Assembly (NCBI GenBank): GCA_035516965.1
Contig: DATIZR010000040.1
Coordinates: forward strand, 62,001-126,000
Source: Nitrospirota bacterium
GTDB taxonomy: Bacteria > Nitrospirota > UBA9217
Length of the DNA: 64,000 nt
Reading direction: 5' to 3'
The notes under the pieces are model-generated. The model had not been told where the DNA came from, did not search any database, and worked only from the letters and a program-made list of their open reading frames with translations. A program made the position numbers and the translations under genes. Shown piece after piece: positions 1-6,900 of the stretch; within the stretch, counting starts at the first letter, position 1; each line of letters opens with the position of its first letter.

Positions 1-13
1 AAGGAGGCTACTC

Positions 14-388
14 ATGATAACGATTTCAGAAATAGCAGCCGACAAAATTAAAGACATTCTCAAGGTGGAGGGCGTGCCGAACCATGCGCTGCGGGTGACC
101 GCCGGCGGCGGGGGTTGCTGCGGTCCTTCCTACGAGATCATGATCGATGACAAGGCAGGCGACGGAGACATCATCGTGGAAATGCATGGCGCAAGGGTGT
201 TCCTTGACGAGGCTACCTCGAAAAAGCTCGACGGCGCCGAGCTCGGCTTCATCCGCGACGAGCGGGGAGAGGGGTTCGTGCTCGGGTTCCCGAACGGCGC
301 GCCGGCCGGCGGAAGCTGCGGCTGCGGAGGCGAGGAGGCAAAGCCGAGCCATGGAGGGTGCGGTTCCGGCGGCTGCGGGTGTGGATAG
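14..388 (+). CDS. A-type iron-sulfur carrier (HesB/IscA/ErpA family)
   Basis: Small protein of 124 residues that should bind and hand on Fe-S clusters or iron in the cytoplasm. The three family cysteines are visible: Cys35 in a GGGCCG turn, then Cys102 and Cys104 in an SCGCGG motif. A second cysteine, Cys36, follows the first. The protein then extends beyond the usual family end with a Gly/Cys tail holding three more cysteines (116, 121, 123), which is unusual. The ATG is chosen because a perfect AAGGAGG lies at bases 1-7, six bases upstream. hemB follows after a 211-base gap. The family is clear; which subtype (IscA, ErpA or an anaerobic variant) is not. Confidence 0.88.
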   Translation: MITISEIAADKIKDILKVEGVPNHALRVTAGGGGCCGPSYEIMIDDKAGDGDIIVEMHGARVFLDEATSKKLDGAELGFIRDERGEGFVLGFPNGAPAGGSCGCGGEEAKPSHGGCGSGGCGCG

Positions 389-599
389 CATTCTGAACGC
401 GAATACCAGGACAACGGCGAAATCATTTAAGATCCAGTAGCCGGAGTGTTCAGCTACATTATCTCGAACGAGGTTTTTTTAAAAAGATCTGACGTCTCAG
501 GGCGTTTCGCGGGGCTCGTATTCGCGGCCAATCGCAGCACTGTTCGTTATTCTCATCTAACCGCGTTCATCCGCGGTTAAATACTTTTCAGGAGATCCC

Positions 600-1574
600 A
601 TGTTCCAACCGATGTACCGGCCGAGGCGTCTGCGGGCAAACGAGAACATACGGCGTATGGTCCGGGAGACGAAGCTTTCACCCGACGATTTCATCTATCC
701 GCTCTTCGTTACGCACGGCACGGGAGTGAAGAAAGAGATCGGCTCCATGCCCGGGAATTTTCAGCAGTCCATCGAGAACATCGTGAAGGACTGCGACGAG
801 GTCAAGGCTCTGGGCATCCCCGCGGTCATTCTCTTTGGGATTCCGGAGCACAAGGACGAGGAGGGCACCGAAGCCTATTCCGATGAAGGCATCATCCAGC
901 ATGCCATCAAGGCCATCAAGAACAGGCATCCCGAACTCATCGTGATCACCGACGTGTGCCTCTGCGAATATACGAGCCACGGCCACTGCGGCGTCATCAA
1001 AAACGGCGTTGTCCAGAACGACGCGACGCTCGAACTGCTTTCAAAGGAAGCCCTGTCCCACGCAAGGGCGGGCGCGGACATGGTCGCCCCGTCGGACATG
1101 ATGGACGGCCGCGTGGCCGCCATCCGGCAGACGCTCGACAGCGACGGCTTTTACGACATCCCGATCATGTCCTATGCTGCGAAGTATGCATCAGGCTTTT
1201 ACGGACCGTTCCGCGAGGCGGCCGAATCGACGCCCCAGTTCGGAGACCGCCGGTCCTATCAGATGGATGCTCCGAACAGCAGGGAAGCCCTGCGCGAGGT
1301 CGCCCTGGATATTGACGAGGGCGCTGACATTGTGATGGTCAAGCCCGCACTTGCCTACCTTGACATCATTTACCAGGTCAGGCAGCAGTTCAACCTTCCG
1401 GTGGCGGCCTACAACGTAAGCGGCGAGTTTTCCATGGTCAAGGCAGCGGCGCAGCTGGGATGGGTAGATGGCGAACGGGTTATGATGGAGTCGCTCATCG
1501 CAATGAAGCGGGCAGGGGCCGATATGATCCTCACCTATTTCGCAAAAGAAGCTGCGGCCCTGCTGAACAAATAG
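600..1574 (+). CDS. hemB: Porphobilinogen synthase (delta-aminolevulinic acid dehydratase)
   Basis: Joins two 5-aminolevulinate molecules into porphobilinogen, an early step of tetrapyrrole (heme) synthesis in the cytoplasm. The 324-residue length is typical. The two active-site lysines are present: Lys195 in [15 protein letters not shown] and the Schiff-base Lys248 in [10 protein letters not shown]. The metal site [14 protein letters not shown] keeps three cysteines (120, 122, 130), which marks the zinc-dependent type rather than the Mg/K type. Start is the ATG preceded by a CAGGAG ribosome site. A terminator follows, so the gene is probably transcribed alone or with the upstream Fe-S carrier. 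The heme-related hemW lies about 27 kb downstream. Confidence 0.97.
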   Translation: MFQPMYRPRRLRANENIRRMVRETKLSPDDFIYPLFVTHGTGVKKEIGSMPGNFQQSIENIVKDCDEVKALGIPAVILFGIPEHKDEEGTEAYSDEGIIQHAIKAIKNRHPELIVITDVCLCEYTSHGHCGVIKNGVVQNDATLELLSKEALSHARAGADMVAPSDMMDGRVAAIRQTLDSDGFYDIPIMSYAAKYASGFYGPFREAAESTPQFGDRRSYQMDAPNSREALREVALDIDEGADIVMVKPALAYLDIIYQVRQQFNLPVAAYNVSGEFSMVKAAAQLGWVDGERVMMESLIAMKRAGADMILTYFAKEAAALLNK

Positions 1575-1604
1575 CATCCGCTATCCGCTGGCGAGGGATG
1601 AGGC

Positions 1605-1640
1605 AACGGCAATCCGGGCTGATATCGGGTTGCCGTTTTT
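1605..1640 (+). terminator. Rho-independent terminator of hemB
   Basis: Stem CGGCAATCC (1607-1615) pairs with GGGTTGCCG (1627-1635) with one G-U pair, extended by A-T pairs at the base, and is followed by TTTTT. It sits 30 bases after the hemB stop and before the convergent PilZ gene. Confidence 0.8.
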
Positions 1641-1669
1641 GTTGTCTGCGCGGCATAGGGCCGGTCCCT

Positions 1670-2083
1670 TTAACTGATGGTTCCCGGTTTAATGTCTTTC
1701 AGGAGCGTTTCGAGGATCTTTTCGGGGTCACGGAGGGCCTTGTGGTGCGGGGAAAGGCTGAGCTGGTTCAAAATGTATTGTTCATGAGGGTGCGAAAGAG
1801 TGACAAAGCTTATGCCGGCCCTGTATCTGTCGCCATTCTGTCTGCACCAGGCCACAACACCGAACCGGTGGCCGCTTACCGGCTCGTCGAAACAGGCGAG
1901 GCCAGGCTCGATTGGATCGGGTGATTCAATCCCGACACCGATTATGCTGAGATCTGCAATTCGTACGGTATGTCCGGAGCAGGTCAGTTGATCGAAGGGG
2001 ATCACTTGGACCGACGCCGTGCGGTGGGATGCGACGAAATAGCGCTGAACCCCGCGCGTTCGTTTGTCTGCATCTTCGGTCAT
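1670..2083 (-). CDS. PilZ domain protein (probable c-di-GMP binding)
   Basis: Protein of 137 residues. Both PilZ ligand motifs can be read: RxxxR as R10-GVQ-R14 near the N-terminus, and DxSxxG as D44-LSII-G49. A typical strand, YRAGISFV, closes the barrel near residue 90. The 40-residue C-terminal part is a probable helix with no recognised domain. PilZ domains bind cyclic di-GMP and act as output modules for motility, polysaccharide or transcription; no target can be named here. It is divergent from the PAS protein at 2203 and convergent with hemB, so it is probably monocistronic. An intact motif pair suggests real c-di-GMP binding. Confidence 0.75.
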   Translation of the reverse strand: MTEDADKRTRGVQRYFVASHRTASVQVIPFDQLTCSGHTVRIADLSIIGVGIESPDPIEPGLACFDEPVSGHRFGVVAWCRQNGDRYRAGISFVTLSHPHEQYILNQLSLSPHHKALRDPEKILETLLKDIKPGTIS

Positions 2084-2202
2084 AAATACTAATGTAGCAG
2101 AAAAAAATATTAATGTGAAAAAAAGTGGTTGTTATTGTATATAATATAGTAATTCTAAAGTATTATACATGTTCCTGCTTACGATGAACAGGGGAGAAAT
2201 TG
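2084..2202. promoter_or_regulatory. AT-rich divergent promoter region
   Basis: The 119 bases between the PilZ gene and the PAS gene are far richer in A/T than their surroundings. On the plus strand a perfect TATAAT lies at 2140-2145, inside TGTATATAATATAG, but no good -35 hexamer is seen at 17 bases. The region probably drives both genes. Exact start points cannot be read. Confidence 0.4.
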
Positions 2203-2754
2203 ATGAAAGTGGTTTGCGCATGGTGTGCGCGAGAGATTGGAAAGGCTAAAAACAGCGGCCTTCCGGACACGGAAATATCGCATGGTATCTGCGAGCAATG
2301 TGCGGACAACCTGTCTTTTCAGAAAGGCGTGCCCATTCAGTCTTACCTCGACAGCATGATGCTGCCGGTCATGATGGTAGGTGTATATGCGGACCAGTAT
2401 TTGATCGTTAAAATAGCCAACAAGGCCGCCTGCACACTGCTCGGCAAGGAGCCCCGGGACATGGTGCAGCATCTCCTCGGGAACGTCTTCGAGTGCTCCC
2501 ATGCACGGCTGCCGGAAGGCTGCGGCAGAACAATCCATTGTTCCGGGTGCACGATCAGGCGTGCGGTCATGAAGACTTACACTTCGGGAGAGACGCAGTC
2601 CCGGGTCCCGGCCACCCTGAAGCGGTTCAACGCCGTGCAAGCGTCGTCCTCGTCGTCCATCTCTTTGTACGTCACCACGACGATGGGCGAGGACATGGTT
2701 GCACTCCGGATTGACTGGTTGGGTACCGAGCCTCCGTCAGCCGCGCCCGACTGA
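2203..2754 (+). CDS. Small PAS-type sensor protein with two cysteine clusters
   Basis: Protein of 183 residues without an output domain. The N-terminus carries a zinc-ribbon-like pattern, Cys5-x2-Cys8 and Cys30-x2-Cys33. The rest resembles a PAS fold (about residues 48-170) with a second cluster, FECSHARLPEGCGRTIHCSGC (Cys98, 107, 113, 116). As I recall, PAS proteins with this CGxxxHCxxC signature occur in Geobacter and relatives; the ligand is not known to me. The cysteines could bind a metal or an Fe-S cluster or act as a thiol switch. Start is the second of two adjacent ATGs, because GGGGAG lies six bases before it and only three before the first. Signal output must come from a partner not visible here. 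Confidence 0.65.
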   Translation: MKVVCAWCAREIGKAKNSGLPDTEISHGICEQCADNLSFQKGVPIQSYLDSMMLPVMMVGVYADQYLIVKIANKAACTLLGKEPRDMVQHLLGNVFECSHARLPEGCGRTIHCSGCTIRRAVMKTYTSGETQSRVPATLKRFNAVQASSSSSISLYVTTTMGEDMVALRIDWLGTEPPSAAPD

Positions 2755-3457
2755 TTTGTGCTCCCGCGGTTGTCATGAAAAGGCCGTCCTCTCCGCCGGG
2801 GGCAGCACGTGGTAGATTCCTTTGGGATTACAATATGTTCCAGGACAGGTTGTGGCCCTCGTGCTCCTTTCGATGCAGCTCTCGCCCGTAATAGAGGTCA
2901 GGATCAGGGGCACGAAAAAATGCGCTCCTGTCGCGCGCCTTAATCTGCTCTTCAAAGAGTTTGACTTCACACCCTTCTCTTTATATAATCATAGCCGTTC
3001 ATGCCGCGGAGAGGCTCAAGCGTCTGAGACAGGAACAGGTCCCCCTCCTCAGAAGCTGCAATCATGTCCGGATGTCCGGAGAAGTTATGCATACGCCGAC
3101 AAACCCACCGAGTTGAATGAACTGATCTTTGACCTCATGCTCCTGCGGGAGACGATCCGGATTGGTCGCGCCGCTTTTTTCCTGGCCGGTTCACACCCGG
3201 TGCGGCAGCAATCCCGGTAAGGCGTGCGGTCAGCGGGAAGTTCATCGCGACCTGCAGCGGAGACGAAAGGTCCCGCTACGCCGTGGAGACCGCATTGAAG
3301 GCCTCCACGTGTCATTGCGGTCTTCCAGAGGGCCAAAGTCGTCAAGAGGCTTGTCAGTATGGGCGTTCCCGCGGAGCGGATCGCCGGATTCTGCGATACC
3401 GTCAGGCTCGACGATGACACCTGTTGCAGTGACCAGGAATAGAGTGAGGAGAAAGAC
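2755..3457. other. 703-base gap without an intact gene
   Basis: No frame gives a convincing full-length protein. The only long plus-strand frame (about 2822-3220) has an implausible composition and no recognisable motif. The second half, from about 2995, holds protein-like fragments in different frames and is listed separately as a possible decayed gene. No tRNA, clear terminator or strong promoter was seen. Confidence 0.5.
2995..3442 (+). pseudogene. Possible decayed gene with frameshifts, function unknown
   Basis: Protein-like text continues only if the frame changes. One frame ends PTELNELIFDLMLLRETIRIG and stops at 3220. A second gives AVSGKFIATCSGDERSRY then AVETALKAS up to about 3300. 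A third continues VIAVFQRAKVVKRLVSMG then VPAERIAGFCDTVRLDDD and stops at 3442. The pieces are in order and have normal amino-acid composition, as expected for a gene of about 130-150 codons with two or more frameshifts. I do not recognise the family. Sequencing error or chance are alternatives. Confidence 0.3.
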
Positions 3458-3952
3458 ATGAAGCAGATAGATCGGGCGCTGCTCGATTCCCTCGCGGCAA
3501 AAGCGAAGAGCTCCCCGCGGAAACGCGCTCACTTCAATCTCCATCCCGAGTTGAACGACCCGGTGCAGCGCCTCTGCATCGCCATGGAGCCGGAAACCTA
3601 TGTTCGGCCCCACCGTCATTCCGACCCTGAAACGTGGGAGATACTGCTCATCCTTCGCGGGTCCTTGGCCCTGAATATCTTTGATGAGCAGGGTACGGTG
3701 GTCCGGCGTACCGTACTGAGTGCCCGCGGCCCGGTGACCGCGGTCGAGTTCGGAAGGAACACCTGGCATGCGCCGGCATCGCTCGAACCGGGCACGGTCG
3801 TGTTCGAGATCAAGCAGGGGCCGTACAGGCCGATCGAAGAGGCCAACCATGCTCCGTGGGCGCCCCGTGAGGACGAACCCGCCGCGGCTCAGTTCCTCGA
3901 TTGGTACCGGATCGCGAAAGTAGGGGATGTGCCGCCGAGGATCGAGAAATAA
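3458..3952 (+). CDS. WbuC-family cupin metalloprotein
   Basis: Protein of 164 residues matching the small cupin group named after WbuC, often found beside O-antigen genes. The N-terminal signature RKRAHFNLHPELNDPVQRL is followed by the metal motif of the first cupin box, with His52 and His54 in RPHRHSDPETWE and a nearby acidic residue. A second His sits in NTWHAP near residue 103. The biochemical role of WbuC proteins is unknown to me; metal binding and a sugar-linked role are inferences from the family. A good site, GTGAGGAGAAAGAC, precedes the ATG. It faces the large kinase gene, with only 45 bases between the stop codons. Confidence 0.75.
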   Translation: MKQIDRALLDSLAAKAKSSPRKRAHFNLHPELNDPVQRLCIAMEPETYVRPHRHSDPETWEILLILRGSLALNIFDEQGTVVRRTVLSARGPVTAVEFGRNTWHAPASLEPGTVVFEIKQGPYRPIEEANHAPWAPREDEPAAAQFLDWYRIAKVGDVPPRIEK

Positions 3953-3997
3953 AGAAGTACGCAGTCCCTGTTCAATGAGACCGCTGCAAGGAACGGT

Positions 3998-6900
3998 TTA
4001 TGAGTGCGATATTCGTGACAGCGGTATTTCCAGGGAGATGCACATGCCTTCCGCCGCGGTGATCGTGACGGAGCCCCCGAGCTCCGAAGCCCGTCTTTTC
4101 ATATTGTTCACACCGCGGCCTTTTCCGACGATAGCTGCCTCATCACACCCCTGACCGTTGTCTTGGACTGCGAGAACGAGACGCTCTTGATCAACGCGGA
4201 GGCGTACCGTGACCCTCGTCGCTCTTGCATGCTTTATGACGTTCGTGAGCGCCTCCCGATAGATCCTGAATAGATGTAAAAACAAGAGACCCCCCGGCTC
4301 AGCAGCGGTGTTCTCAATCTCCGTGATCATCTCGAACGCTATCGCATGAGGTTGAAATGTTTTCGCCCCATGGCTGTTCATCTCCGCTGCGAGCGAGCGC
4401 CAGCTGTGGTCCCTGCTGTCAAGGCTGAACATGAGGCTCCTGATTTCCGTAGTGCCTTCGCGCGCAAGGCTCGAGATCGTGTCGAGCGAATTCTTGATGT
4501 CGCCGCGGGAGAGCGCTTTTCGGGCGACCTCGGACAGCAGTCCGATGTTGGTTGTTATACCTCCGATGCCGTCATGAATATCCATAAGGATGTTTTCTTT
4601 TTCCCGCTGATGACGCTGTTCTTCATCGATCTTTTCCCGGTAGTGCCGTACGTTTTCTTCATGCAGGCGCAACTGTTCCTGTTCAGCTTTCTTCTGATCT
4701 GTGACGTCAAGGAGGGTTGCGATCATTGCCTTTTCCCTGCCGTACTCGATCCGTCGGGCCGTCGCCAGCACCCATCGATCTTCGCCATCCTTTCTGACGA
4801 TCTTGAACTCGTACTGCTCCGGAAGGGGCCTCCCTGCAAGTCGGTCAGCGGCACGCTCACGCACCAAATCCAGGTAGTCGGGATGGATAATGCTGCTGAA
4901 ATCCATTGCCGGAAATTCATCGCGGCTATAGCCCGTGATGGACTCCGTTGCCGGATTGACGTAGAGAAATGCATCCTCCCGGTAGATGACGATCCCCGAC
5001 CTCATGGTCTCGGCGAGGGTCCGGAATTTTTGTTCGCTCTCCTGAAGCGATTCCTTTGCGCTCCGGGACTCCTCGTACAGCGTGGCATTTTCCAGAGAAA
5101 TGGCAATCTGGGAGGAAAGGGCGTCAAGGATTTCCACCCTGCTTGGAGTGAAGGCATGGGACGTAAGATCGTTTTCGAGGTAGAGGATGCCGGTGAGCCG
5201 TCTCTTGTTGATGATGGGAGTGCAAAGGATTGACTTGGATGCTTGGTCTATGATGTAAGGGTCATGAGTGAACATGCCTTCATTCTCCGCATCGTTCAGA
5301 ACCACGGCCTCGAGCGTTCTTGCCGTATAATGGACGACGGATTCGGCCAACACCCTGCTGCCTTCCACGGGCAGGGACCGGAGAACGAAGAAGGCGCCAT
5401 TCTCAGCCCTCCCTTCAGCTTCCAGATAGAGTCGGCCGTCCCGCTCCAGGATCAGTAGACCTCTCCTGGCCCCGGCATTTTCCATCACGATCTTCATCAG
5501 TTCCCGCAGCAGCCTGTCCAGGGAGATCTCACGGGAGATCGCCTGGGAAGATTTCAAGACCGCCGTAAGATCGAGGGCAGAAGAACCCGTCGGAGGAAGC
5601 TGCTCTGAGCGTTCTGCGCTTATGGTCCTGACAGAGACCGGATTGGAGAAGAGTTGAGCTGTGCTCGCGAACAGCGTGGCATATTTATCTTCAAGCTGCT
5701 TAACCTTAGCCGTTGCTCCCCATTTTTCATAGCAGGAGAGGGCTTCCATCAAATAGGCCCTAGCGACGTGCTCCCGCGCCCGCGTAAGATGGAACCGGGC
5801 CGCCAGCTCGTTGGCGATCGCCTCTTCCTGCACGAACTCATTTTCTCGTGCCAATTTGATTGCCTGATCGTACAGATCCTCTGCCTGCTGATATTTACCC
5901 TTGAGACGTGCCATTTCAGCTGCGACAAGCGAGTATTTATGGAGGTAGTTTGCGTGACAGTTGTTAGCCCATGTTTTCATCGTCTTTTGATTTTTTTTCA
6001 GCCTATTCCAGTATGAGCGTTTATCCCTGGAATCTCCTGTGGGATATAATGCCGTCAGCGTGAGAGAATAGTAAAAATTGTGATGGGGGAGATAGTACAT
6101 GCCGAGCAGGTGGTCCCTGTCTTTCTGCAGCTCTTCGGACATCTCGAGAGCGCTGGCAAAATCGTCGAACAGGAACAACAGGGGGAGCTTCAAAATACGG
6201 TATATGCTCAGCACAAACTGCCGGTCATAGGTATTTAATTTACGGACGAGTTCCCCCTCATCGAAATGATCGCTGTCAAAGGTCGTGGGCCCCTTAGTCA
6301 GGCCGCGCAGCGCTTGGATGGTCCGATGAAAAGCAGTTACCGACAGGAGCATGTCCTCGTTCTGGATCTGTTCCAGAACTTCGAGGTAGCTCTCCGCCAG
6401 TTGCTGAACGTCCTTCAGGTGATCGCCTTTGACGAGGCTCGTGAAGGTGTGTACGCCGGCGCAGTACCCGGCATATACGAAATTGCCCGATTCCAGCCCG
6501 GAAATATGGCCGTCGATGAAAAGGCCGACACTGGTGCTTAGATGCCGCACCCAGTGATTTACAAATCCGGCCAGGATGAAATCACATTGCGACCGCAGGG
6601 ACAGGTCGTGCTGCTGATTGCTCAAATGTACGGCAAGGTCTGCCAGTTCGTATCCGCGTTGGTACTTGCCAAGGACAGCGCTGAGGATCAGGCCGTACGT
6701 GGCATACCCCAGGGGAGCTGCGTTCGTGCGCCCGTACCTGAGCGTGATTGTGAATACTTTGAGCATGATCAGGCTTAACAAGTTTTTATCGGAGAAGTAA
6801 GCCGCCGGAGCCATGCTGATCAGGATCTGGGTGATCACCTGCCGGGCCGGGTCCCGCATCTCCGGTAGCAGGACCAGATCATCAGCTTTTCGCCTTCTGA

